Made by a program: the position numbers and the translations under genes. A DNA stretch of 64,000 bases from Phragmites australis (Eukaryota > Streptophyta > Magnoliopsida > Poales > Poaceae), in assembly GCF_958298935.1 (NCBI RefSeq), contig NC_084929.1, positions 2,108,001 to 2,172,000 of the forward strand, read 5' to 3'. The notes under the pieces are model-generated. The model was not told where the DNA came from, made no database searches, and saw only the letters and a program-made list of their open reading frames with translations. Of the stretch, positions 21,142 through 32,114 are shown piece after piece. Each line of letters opens with the position of its first letter. Position 1 is the stretch's first letter.

Positions 21142-22931
21142 AAAAGTGATGTCACAGGCCCAGGCATCTCAACTCTCTCCCCAAAATCTGACCCCCATCT
21201 ATGTTCGATCGCCTCCCCCCTAACACCGGAACCAGCACTGCTAAGTAACGAGATGGTGTTTCTGTTTCAGCATCTTCGCTGCAGTTACCTGTATCTGAAC
21301 TCAATTTTCTTCAAGAAACGTCACGTATATGGCTGGATGTGTCAGATTTTCTATACTGTTACACCTAAAATTTGTCTTTGTTCTTGAAACTTTGTCTAGA
21401 CATAAAGCACACATTTGCCTATAGCTGACATTTTTTTAGAAGGCCTGAAAACTTGTGGATACTATTCTTAAAGAATTTATTGGAATTGATCTCGGCTCGT
21501 GCATCCTAACGTTCTCATGCGCCGCCACGGTCTCCACCAAGCTCTGCGTCACGCCAGCATCAACTTCACCAACGTGTACACCTACACCGACTCTTTGCAT
21601 CTCACCGCTCACTAATGGTATCTCCGAACACCAGTATGTCCATGCTTCCGCTTCAAGGTGGTGTCTTGATGTTAGGGCTAATGCTTATGCGAATTAAGTT
21701 CATAATTAGATCTAATAGAATTTGCACCATTTTCAAACGTTATCTTGACTTCTCCTGATATCCTCCCCGTCAAAACATCCTCAACTTGTCAGCCAACGCT
21801 TCACAGTTCACACATTACATGCATCATTTTATTTCCAATCCTTTTATAGATATGTACAACGGGAAAGGGAAAAAAGGTGTGAGGCAGTAGAGTTAAACGT
21901 CTTCTGCATTTTGCCTTCAGTTTCAACGAACGCTGATGCTGGTTGTTCAACCGTCTCCATCTTGGACGGCTGCAAACACTTTACTTGCTCATCAATACTC
22001 TTTCAGCTCTAGTCAAGCCATTTGGCTGATCATTTCACTCGTTCTCAGCAGCAAGTTTTGACATGCATAAAGAAATCGACAACGACCGGACCAGATCACA
22101 CAGTCAGAAGTGTTGCATTCCAAGCAGCAGCAGCAGCTCTGAATCTCTGATCAGACAAGGAATTCGTGGGCTTCATTTGTTCAGCTCTCAAGTTGCCTGC
22201 CCATCTCAATTCTCCCAAGTCTTGGTTTCTCTCTCAACTTATCCATGTGTTTGACTTTTGAAAAGGGAAATTGATTGATCTTGTGACGCAAATGCGGCGG
22301 TTAATTAACGCTGATTATGTCTCACTCTATCCAGAAGCAAGAAGTGTTTCTCGGTCAATATTGTCGAGTGATTTGTCTGACTTTTACTTGCTTTATTGTG
22401 AGATGATTTCTTTTTTTGAATTTTGTATCTGTGAGATGATGGCAAGTGCGATCCAATCTATGGGTTCTTGTGATGGACTTTGTCGACCTAAGATGGAGAA
22501 GTATGAGAATGTCTTTTCTGTTGTTAGGTGATCAATCACTATCCCCGTGAAAGGTATAAGGCAAAAGTGCAAAATTAAAAAAAGATGACCTATTTTATCT
22601 GTTGCTTTAATTACTTTTTTTGAACTAATTCGCATATTGCATGTCCATGTTTATTTGGTGAATATCAGTTTCAGTTATGCATGTGACGGTTATAACGGAA
22701 CAAAACTCCTTGCGACAATTATCAAGACGACTATGCTCTGAATGTTTGGAAAATACTAAGATCCAACATTTTCTAGATGTTTACGTACAAATAGGAATCT
22801 TTCTTTTGAAGACTTACATATGTAGCAATTCAGGGCCGTGATCAGATCGATGAAAGATCCATGACCGTAAAAAGTCAAACGCATCCTAATATGAGGAAAA
22901 ATGTTAAGATGATCCACACCTTTTACCTGGC
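21142..22931. other. Gene-free or unrecognised sequence
   Basis: Short frames exist (for example 21455-21697), but none carries a motif I can name. Part of 21480-21620 has gene-like composition (CATGCGCCGCCACGGTCTCC region) and could be a worn exon fragment. Confidence 0.35.
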
Positions 22932-24339
22932 CTACACCCCGCACACCGATAACTGGTTCAGGGAGGGCGGTGACTTGTCAGAGTTCATCAAAAGAGAAGT
23001 CGCATTCGGTCCCTTAACATTGATGAACGGAGGCTGAGTAGGCTGGGGAAGCACCTTATCTCTACTGCTCAGCATCTCAGCCACCTTCCACATCAGTGGC
23101 CTAAGGTTCGGCGATGCCTGAGCGCATAGTAGCCCGATATGGAATACCTTGAGAGATTCCTCCTCGGAGCATTGCTCGCGAAGGTTTGGATCAAGCAGTT
23201 CTATCAGGGTGCCTGCGTTGTAGTTTTTCCACATCTGAAGAATGACAGTAGTGCTAGCTTGATCAGGTTTCCTGAAATGCTACAGTGACACCGGTGATGA
23301 TCTCAAGGACTAGCACGCCGTAGTTGTATATATCAGCCTTCTTGTCAACTTCCCGTGGACGATGTACTCTGGAGCCATGTATCCACTGTGCAAAAAATTT
23401 GGAACGGTGAGTGCTATTTCTTCAGACATATCTGCACGGTTTGGCACAAGAATTTTCTCCCTCCACCGCATAATCGTGCGATTGTTTTACGATGTTTCAA
23501 GGAATTGGACTTACAAAGTTCCCGCAAGGCCGGTGCTGAGGTGGCTTTGATCTTCCATGAAGTTCCTCGCGAGGCCGAAATCGGCAATCTTCGGCCTGAA
23601 CCTCTCATCCAGCAGTATGTTGCTGGCCTTTATGTCCCTATGTCTGATCCTGATCTCGGAAGCGCTGTGGAGGTACGATAAACCCTCCGCCGTCCCGAGG
23701 ATGATCTCGAACCTCCGGTCCCAATCCAGCGCATTCTTTTTAAACGCATCTGCATCGTCATCGAGCATGAAAGATCAGAAATGCATCCACATTTTCAGGT
23801 ATGGAGAAAATTCAGGATGCAGCAGCTAGGGGTTTGTTTTGTCGAGGCTGGTGTTGCAGAGGTACTCGTAGACGAGGAGGCTCCCGGGGCCCTCGACGCT
23901 GCAGCCGAGCAGCTTGACCAGGTTCTTGTGCTGCACCTGGCTGACCAGGCGCACCTCGTTGAAGAACTGGTCGGCCCACTACCGCGTGTTGAAGAAGAGC
24001 CGCTTCACAGCGACCTCCCGGCCGTCTGGCAGCACACCCTACGCCATCATGTCAGAAGAGAAATGCTATTGCAATCACACAAAAAATATCACAATACTGC
24101 TACTGCTATTAGAAGAAACGCGCCGCAAAATAGACGAACACGACACAACAACGCGACATATTCAGTTGCTGCTGCAATGCATCCAGGGTCTGTTTGATTG
24201 AGCTGAGGTTTTTAGCTTTTCTGGTTTCTAATATTTTACTATTAATTTTTGTAATAAATTTTTAGCTTCTGACGACGCACCCGGCGCTCAGGCCGTACCC
24301 CTCGGCCGCGGCCGGCAGGCACTAGCGTACGAGACAGCT

Positions 24340-24705
24340 TCTTTGCCGAGTGCCTCAGGCACTCGGCAAAGGACGATATACACTCGGCAAAGGCTTTGCC
24401 GAGTGCTACACTCGGCAAAGGGCGCTCGGTAAAAAAATTATCGGCAAAGACCTCTTTGCCGAGTGCACTTTATCGGGCACTCGGCAAAGGCTTTGCCGAG
24501 TGCTAAGCTGACACTCGGCAAAGGCCTCCGCTTTACCGAGCGCCAGTGAATCAAACACTCGGCAAAGGTGGCGTCTGTGCCGAGTGCCACCTGGAGGACA
24601 CTCGGCAAACAGGCCATCTTTGCCGAGTGCCTGGACCGTGGCTCTCGGCAAAGCATGTTGTCAATTTGCCGAGTGTCATGGCCATTGCACTTGGCAAAGT
24701 GACTG
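24340..24705. repeat. CACTA 3' subterminal TTTGCCGAGTG array
   Basis: About sixteen copies of TTTGCCGAGTG or its complement CACTCGGCAAA lie within 365 bp, alternating in orientation and often paired as inverted repeats a few bases apart. In CACTA elements, such subterminal motifs are the binding sites of the TnpA-type protein. Confidence 0.85.
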
Positions 24706-24958
24706 ACAACAGCTTTTTTTATTTGTTTTTGACATCCCATCCAAACAAACAGATATATATATAACAAACATTACCAACATCACATATATATCATCAACAG
24801 CACATATATATCACCAACACCACATATATATCACAAACATCACATGTCTCACAATATATCACAAATAAGTTCACAAGTAATCCAAGTGCTCCATCATCTA
24901 CAACCATAATTGCAAATAGAAGTACCATTAACAACCACAAGTATCATCACCAAGATGG
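24706..24958. repeat. Tandem CACATATATATCA(C/T)CAACA units
   Basis: Between the subterminal array and the last tnpA exon, at about 24778-24845, four near-identical units of about 22 bp (CACATATATATCACCAACA type) follow one another. They are in the 3' non-coding part of the CACTA element. Confidence 0.6.
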
Positions 24959-27013
24959 TCAATGAAACTGATTTGGTGAATGATTCGCTGAAGCATGAGG
25001 ATCGTTCGATGCCACCGATTGATTCTGCACAAAGGAGAAGAGATTGCATGTGTGAGACAAGATAAATATATACCATACATGAATAAAACTTTCATACTCC
25101 ACTAGGTTTGACCGTAAGCATGAACATACAAACTAAAACATTTATACTCACAGGAGTAGAATAGTGAGGAGGTGGAGGTGGAGCGAATAGCGAATGTGGC
25201 GGAGCCACACCCGTAGCGGCGCCAATACTTTGCATGTACTGAAGAATCTCCACCATCCTCCGCTGCTCGGCCTCCATCGTCGCCTACATTTGCTCCCGTA
25301 TCCTCCTCTCTTGTTCCAGCTGGGCCTACAATATATTCACCATAATGTTACAATAATGCAAAGGAAAGGTATGAAAAAACCAATGAACGACGAATAAACC
25401 AGGAATAACCTCGAGTGCCTCCACCCGGTGGTGTGAAGTGTCCTTCCGAGGTCGTATGGCCGGGCTCGTGCTCGTGCTGCTTGCTCGAATCTGGGAGAGA
25501 CTGGGAATAGCGGCCGAGTCGATTGCGCTGTCGCCAATCCAGTATCGCCCATGCTTCTTGCCTCCTCCCACCCTCATGACGACTTCTCCATCAAGGTCCT
25601 CAGTGCTCGGATCGTACTCTGGCCCATGGACCTCCCTTGCCATCGATGTGTACTCACTAAGGCGGTTGTGGACGGTCGCATTGCTGTACGCCTCGGGCCC
25701 GTCCTCCGGGTTGTAGTCGACGTCGGACGTCGCCTTGCCCTTGTGGGCCATAGCAAATGCCTTGAAGATGGAGCAAGGCTGGCCACCATGTGACGCCGAC
25801 TGCGAGAAAAACAGCAAGATGATTAGAAATCATGCAGAATTGAGCGTTAGAATAAATAAATGAATTCGCGTACCCATGTTTGTGCGTATCCGCTGAGGTT
25901 GCGGCTGCCTTGATGGTGTGCTACACCTGGCATCATCAAACGCCGCTCCCGGCACAAGTTGCGCGTCTCCTCCCACTCGCGTGAGCACCACTTGTCCACC
26001 ATCTGTTCCCAGCACTGGGGATGCGCGGCGCACCAATAAGGAATCATCTACAGGCCATCAAGTACATGACATATCAGAAGATGAAATTAAGCCTACTTAA
26101 TCTCAAAAGGAATCAATATTAATGTTCTGTATTTACCTGCAGGTACTGGTCCCGGGTCAGCGTCATGGTTCTTGCGTCCCTTTTGGTGACCTTCGTTCCA
26201 ACGACGGTCCCGTGGTAAGTTACGACGGCCTGGATGCGTGCCTCGTAATGCATGTCCACGACGAGTTTTTTGCAGCATTTGGTAGCCACCGCATCCGCCC
26301 TGGCCTCATGTCCGTCCTGGCATCTAAAGAAATCCTGCATACAAACACGATGTATCCATTCATTATTTCAAGAATGTCCAATAAATACGATGTATTGAGC
26401 AATGTAGTGCGAGGAAGACTTACCCACAGCTCTTGCTTCACCCGCTCCGCCTTGTTGTTGAATACCCTGCGGGCCCGATCTGCAGCATCGGGGGCGGCGG
26501 CGTAGTGGTCAAACGAGTAGGCCGGCCCCGTCACTCCGGCGTACTCAACCAGGCCAGGGAAGTGCTCCTTGCACAGAAGACCGAGGATGCCATTGACTTG
26601 GCGTGTGTGAGCACCTCCACTCGCCACAATCGTCCAGTTCCTGCCCAAGTGATTAACAATCGTCCAATTTCTATTTTGATATTCAACATATCATATAAAG
26701 TAGTGATAACATCTAAAGTTACTTACTTTTCCCCCTCGGGTCGAATCAGCGGGCGTCTCTCACGAGGTATCGGTCGCTGAGGGAGGCTCGCGGGACCTCG
26801 CAAGTAGACGCTGGACGAACTAGAGGAAGCGGAACCCCCTGCTGTCGCCTCCTCCAGCGCGTCCTCCTGCGCCTCCTCGGCGTCCTCCTGGGGCACCTGC
26901 TCCTCCTCCTCCTCCTCACGCGACGGGGCGGCAGGCGACGACTCCCTCCTGCAGCTGCTCCTCCTTGTCCTTCGGTACAAGGACGTTAGCTTCCTCATCC
27001 CACCGCCCACCAT
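24959..27013 (-). pseudogene. CACTA tnpA-like gene (Transposase_24/Ptta family), one nonsense codon
   Basis: This is the second gene of the transposon. Exons on the minus strand: 27013-26727 (acidic N-terminus with an EEEEEEQ run and a Ser tract), 26640-26424 (NWTIVASGGAHTRQVNGILG, Transposase_24 entry; ends RVKQELW), 26334-26137 (HYEARIQAVVTYHG), 26047-25874 (CWEQMVDKWCSREWEE, the MVDKW hallmark), 25799-25410 (SASHGGQPCSIFKAF, then an acidic linker), about 25328-25152 (Gln/Glu-rich helix EAEQRRMVEILQYMQS) and 25024-24959 with the stop. All junctions have GT-AG borders. In the sixth exon an in-frame TAG replaces a probable Gln between REQM and ATMEAEQ, removing the last coiled-coil part. The family binds subterminal repeats and helps excision. 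Most of the DNA-binding part is upstream of the stop. Confidence 0.75.
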
Positions 27014-27134
27014 CTTTGTTCAATCACCTGCAATTAAAAAGAGTAAACCAATAAGCACAGATAAACAAGAAGTACTTAGAAAGAGATGCAAAATAAACAA
27101 AACGTAATTACAAAATAACATAGTATTACATGTA

Positions 27135-30100
27135 TTAGAAATAATCTTCATGATCGGGATTAGCTGGATCATAAGTCTCATCATCACTATCAATCATGTC
27201 GAAATAATCAACACTATCCGAATGAGCAATGTTGCCATTGTCATTGTCTAAATGTAATCGCTCAAGCATTTGTAAGTCCTTCACATTTTGCACCTCATCT
27301 CCAACGTCCTCTTCAATAACCGTTTCATTGTCTACTTCCATTCTGATCGCTTCGGTTAAGTCTATCTCAAACCTCCCTTCTAGTCCCTCTTCTTGAAAGA
27401 ACTCTCCGTCATATGTGTTTGGGTCTAAGTTGTAATCTTCATCGTTTGGGACAGGCACTTTACCGTGTGGCGATACCCTGTGCACAATATCCCAACCCTT
27501 AAGATGCCTTATGGTTTGACATGCATATGGGAGATAATAAACTTGCGTGGCCTGTTGGGCCACAATATAGACATCGTCTCCTGGTAAGACGGAATCCTGT
27601 CGAATTTCGACTAGCCCAAGATTACAATATGTCCGTCTCGTTACTTCAGGATCAAACCAATGGCATTTAAATATGACGGGATTAAAAGGTTTGGAACCAT
27701 GAAACTTGAGTTCGTATATTTCTTCAATTCTTCCATAATACTCGACCTCATCAACGCCGGGCGTAAAAACTCCAGAACTTGTGGTTTTTCGATTGGGCCG
27801 ACTCTGCTCGTAGCTTGTTGTGCGAAAGCGATATCCATTCACGTCATAACCAGAAAATGACCTGACCCTATAGGCAAAGCCATCGGCAACCTGTCTCAAC
27901 TCGGCACACATAGACGCATCCCTCTGGCCCTGCAAGCTCAAGCAGGATACATCGTTATATTATTCGCACGTACGAGTAACTTGGAATGTCAAACTACGTA
28001 CGAGCTAAATTGGACGGTACCTTCCGTTTGAACCAAGAAATGAAATCGGGCATTCCATTTCCCGCACCCTGTCTAAGAAGGGTATCTACCTGCTGCGGGG
28101 TAGGATCCCTTGATTGACGCCAGAATTCATGAAGAAATTCCCTGTACCAACGAGAAACAAGGGGGTTGGATGCAGAATAGTGACGGCGTATTTAACAAGT
28201 TCGTTGAGAACTTACTGCATGTACGGTGCCACTTCGTCAAGGTTGGTCAACACGTATAGCATGATATGGCGCCACTCTTCATGATTCAAGGTCTTGGGGG
28301 TCGATGCACTTGCGCTTCCGAGTTGGCCTCGGAAAAGGCTGAGGTTCGATTCATTTTCGCCAGCATTGTAACGAGGGGGTGGATTATGCACGCTAGGGAG
28401 GTTGTCACCATAGTATGTTGTTGTGAAGTTCGCCACCTCCTCCAGAATGTATGCCTCTGCAATGGAAGCCTCGATTTTGCATTTATTTCTACATTTCTTT
28501 CGAAGAACCTTTAGACATCTCTCGATTGGATAGCACCAACGGCCCTGCACGCCCCCCCCCCCCCCCCCCATTCGTGCCTCGTACGGGAGGTGCAAAATCA
28601 AATGCTGCATCGGATTGAAGAAGCCGGGTGGAAAGATCTTCTCCAACTTACAGAGCAACACATGTGCCATTCTTTCCAAGTCAGCAATCACGGTCCGAGA
28701 TAACTCCTTGGCACAAAGCTGGCGAAAGAAATAGCTCAACTCTGCCAGCACTAGCCAGACATGCTCAGGGACATAGCCTCGAACCATCGCCGGAAGAAGC
28801 CGCTCAATCCATATGTGGTAGTCATGACTCTTCATCCCTAAGACTCGCATAGTAGATAAGTTCACTCCCCTCCTCAGATTAGCTGCATACCCATCAGGGA
28901 ACATTAACGTCTGGATCCATTCTAGTACTTCCCTCCTTTGGGGCTTGCTCAAGACAAAATCGGCCTTAGGCCTTCTCCATGTCTTGCCGCGACTAGGAGG
29001 CTTCATATGTTGGTTTGGTCTATCGCATATCGTTGCCAGATCCACTCTAGCCTTAACGTTGTCCTTTGACTTGTCAGGAATGTCCATGATTGTTGCCCAA
29101 AGTGCCTCGGCAACATTCTTTTCAGTGTGCATTACATCAATGTTGTGTGGAAGGAGAAGGTCATCAAAATAGGGGAGCCGAGTCAAGCCCGACTTATGAG
29201 TCCACATATGTTGCTCACCATATCCCACAAAACCACCTTCTGGATTGACCTCGAGACCATCTATCTGTTCACGAACCGTGGCACCAGTCATTATCGGTGG
29301 TGCAGGGTCTGTCACTACGACACCTTTCGTAAAGTTCTTGATGTCTCGTCTGAATGCATGGTCAAGAGGGAGGAATTGCCGATGTTTGTCGAACGATGAA
29401 TACTTGCCACCCTTCTGCAACCAAATGAACCTCAGACCTTCCTTGCATACTGGGCATGGGAACTTCCCGTGAACACACCAGGCGCAGAATATCCCATACG
29501 CCAGGAAGTCATGCAGGGAGTAGTGGTACCAAACATGCATTTTGAAGTTTTTCTTTGTAGCTCGGTCGTATGTCCATACCCCTTCCTCCCAAGCACGGAC
29601 CAATTCATCAATCACAGGCTCCATGAACACACCCATATTATTCCCCGGGTGTCCAGGAATTATCAACGACAAGAATACGTTCTGTCGTTGAAAGCATATG
29701 CCGGGGGAGGAGATTGAGGGGGATAACGAACACGGGCCAACATGTGTATGGGGCAGCCATCATTCCATAAGGATTGAACCCATCTGTTGCCAGCGCAACA
29801 CGTACATTACGAGCCTCTTTAGCTTTCTCATGATGAATGCCATCAAAGTGGGTCCATGCTTCACCATCGGATGCATGTACCATCCTGTCAGGATTGTATC
29901 GTTTGCCATTTTTGTGCCATGTCATCTGTTTCGCGGATTCCTCGGTCATGTATAGTCGTTGGATCCTCGGTATGAACGGAAGGTGCCGTAGGATTGTCAC
30001 GGGAATGTCAAGCTGCCTCTTCTGGCCATCACCAGAATCTACCTCCAGGAACCTAGATGATTTACACTTTGGACAGTACTTTGCTTCCACGTATTCTTTC

Positions 30101-30762
30101 CTAAATAGGACGCACCCCTTCGGTCAAGCATGTATTTGCTCATACGGCATCTTAAGTGCACGAAGGAGTTTCTGTGACTCGTGCATGCTCTTTGGCAGAA
30201 GGTGACCCTCCGGAAGCAGGCTGCCAATAACTGTCAACATACCATCGAAGGCGTCTCGACTCAGGCTATACTGGGACTTTAAAGCCATTATGCGTCCAAT
30301 GGCATCCAGTTGAGAAACCTTTGTCTGGCCGTGAAGGGGCTTCTGTGCCGCGGCAAACATGTCATAGAACGCCTTTGCGGTTGCCTCTGGCTCCTCCTCC
30401 GTACGTCCTTCAGCGAACTGTGCCTCGTGATAGTCATTTAACATGTTTGCTACCCCGGCATCAGCATCATAATCCTCGACGCGTGGTCTCACCACCTCCT
30501 CTCTCATACGATCGGCTTCACCATGGTAGACCCACCGGGTATAGTCCGCCGTAAATCCATTCTTCCAAAGATGTTCCCCCATGACCTTCTTCGTTTGTCT
30601 TTTCCTGTTTGCACATTTGCTGCAGGGACAACAAATTTTACTCGCTCCTTTAGCAGCCACGCCAAATGCCCGTTCCAAGAAAGCATCGGTCTTGTCGATC
30701 CATTCATTGGTGACCTGACCCTGACTTGCGCGGCCCGTGTACATCCACTCACGGTCCTCCAT
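27135..30762 (-). pseudogene. CACTA transposase gene tnp2 (Transposase_21 / DUF4218 / DUF4216), broken
   Basis: Tnp2/TnpD-type proteins cut the CACTA ends. The minus-strand start at 30762 (MEDREWMYTGR) opens the N-terminal transposase-associated domain with CCPCSKCANRK. An in-frame TGA at 30126-30124 stands where a Cys is expected, before PKGCVLFRKEY. The Transposase_21 domain follows (PKCKSSRFLEV; HFDGIHHEKAKEARNVRVAL, ATDGFNPYG). A one-base insertion near 29690 shifts the frame, then LIIPGHPGNNMGVF, PCPVCKEGL, NIDVMHTEKNVAEALW and the DUF4218 region ending RWCYPIERCLKVLRK. An intron (28211-28142) and two exons, 28141-28021 and 27929-27135, carry DUF4216 (GRIEEIYELKF, FKCHWFDPE). A homopolymer of 18 C at 28552-28569 encodes six Gly where the family has about GGP. 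The two lesions make it non-functional. Confidence 0.85.
28552..28569. repeat. 18-base homopolymer C tract inside tnp2
   Basis: The tract lies in the coding strand of tnp2 as poly(G), between YEARM and VQGRWCYPIE. It keeps the frame and adds roughly three to four glycines relative to the family pattern. Its length may also partly reflect sequencing or assembly uncertainty. Confidence 0.8.
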
Positions 30763-30855
30763 CCTCTAACATATATAGCGGCGAGTAATATAAACATCAA
30801 TTGCATCTACACGACGTTCCTACTATCTAATAGGTGAGGATAGGTCCTAATCCCA

Positions 30856-31056
30856 CGCGAGGATCCGTAGATGAGGTTAGTTTCCATGCTCTACTCCTAT
30901 TCGAGACAGAATTTCGGCAGCACCTCCCCGCTGTTCTCCAAATACACGTCCTGCTAGGGAGAGTGTGTATCCGGAGAACAACAGGGAGATGATGCCGAAA
31001 CTCTGTCTCGGATCGGAGCAGACCATGGAAACTAACCCCACCTACGCATCCGCGGG
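30856..31056. repeat. Imperfect inverted repeat (~90-bp arms) upstream of tnp2
   Basis: The left arm, from GGATCCGTAGATGAGGTTAG to CAGCACCTCC, pairs with the right arm ending GGTTAGTTTCC...ACGCATCC on the opposite strand. The right arm includes GGAAACTAACCCCACCTACG. The loop is about 20-25 bp. A further copy of the phrase AATTTCGGCAGCACCTCCCC occurs at about 31379. It lies in the tnp2 promoter or 5' UTR side of the CACTA element. Confidence 0.7.
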
Positions 31057-31435
31057 CTGTCCAAAAAACGTGGACAATTCGAAACAGATACGGTTTTAGA
31101 TATGGAAATATCTGCATATTTCCAACCGTATCTCTTTCGAACGGGAGACGCCTAACTGGGTTACGTGATCTACGACCATGATACGGAAAGAGGGGTTATA
31201 CCTAGGGTGGCGGTGGAGTCAGGCTAGCGGGGCCGTGGCGGGTCGGTGCAGTGGCGAGGCGACGCGGTGCAGGCAGACCCGCAGCGGCAAGGAAGGCGAT
31301 CGGGGTCGCCGAGGTACTCCGGCGCCGCTCCGACTGGCTCTTCTCTGCAAAAAAAGAAACATAAAACTGTCAATACAAAATTTCGGCAGCACCTCCCCTG
31401 CACGGTGAGGTTTCCAAAACCTGCAAGAAATCCAA

Positions 31436-31492
31436 CGGCACGATGGCCGACATGCACATATATATGAACGGCACGATGGCCGACATGCACAA
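31436..31492. repeat. Tandem 33-bp repeat
   Basis: The unit contains ACGGCACGATGGCCGACATG and occurs twice, separated by an ATATATATG-type linker. It lies in CACTA internal non-coding DNA. Confidence 0.7.
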
Positions 31493-31689
31493 GATTATAT
31501 CCAACCACATATATATAACAATGTCATCATTCTTTTTCCCTCTAACTATGGTTCTAGCTTTATCCACGATGTATTGCAAACTAGGAAGGTAATCACACTT
31601 CTTCCATGAACAGTCTCCAACCAAAACTACCGACTACCAAGGTCTTTTTTTTATACAGCACCAAAGGTTTAAATTATGCATTAGGACAG

Positions 31690-32105
31690 CAGGACTCTAT
31701 CGCCGTACCTGCGGCGGACGGAGGAGGCGAACGCCGAACCGGTCTAGGGCCCGAGCGGCAAGGCCCAAAGATCCGTCGGCGTCGCCGGTGAAGACGGCGC
31801 AGGGGAGGCCTGGGCGGAGCACCTGCACGGTGCGCACGGCGCACCAGGGCGCGGGCGGGCGCGGGCGGGGCCGGCGCGGGCGCGGGCGGCCCGGGCGGAG
31901 CACCTCCACGGTGCGCACGGCGCACCAGGGCGCGGGCGGGCGCGGGCGCCGTGGGCGCGGGGCGGCGCTGGCGCGGGGTGGGCGGCGCGGGCGCGGTGTG
32001 GCGCTGGCGCGGGGTGGGCGGCGCGGGCACGGGGGCGGCTGGCGCGGGCGCGGGCGGCGGCGGGGCGTGTGTGCGTGTGTGCGGTGCGTGGGCCGGCCGG
32101 GGGTT
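31690..32105. other. Very GC-rich block upstream of the CACTA transposase gene
   Basis: The block is dominated by GGCGCGGGCG-type low-complexity sequence with a duplicated GGTGCGCACGGCGCACCAGG phrase (about 31829 and 31910). Long frames on either strand here are composition artefacts. It may hold the tnp2 promoter, as GC-rich subterminal blocks do in other CACTA elements, but no TATA box is evident. Confidence 0.5.
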
Positions 32106-32114
32106 AAATCCCCC

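Noticed and set aside
21455..21697. 80-codon frame with Cys/Thr/Ser-rich product
   Set aside because: It looked exon-like by composition, but no family motif could be named and no splice sites support it.
24338..24700. CRISPR-like array from regularly recurring CACTCGGCAAA
   Set aside because: The repeats alternate in orientation with irregular spacing in a plant CACTA terminus; they are transposase-binding subterminal repeats.
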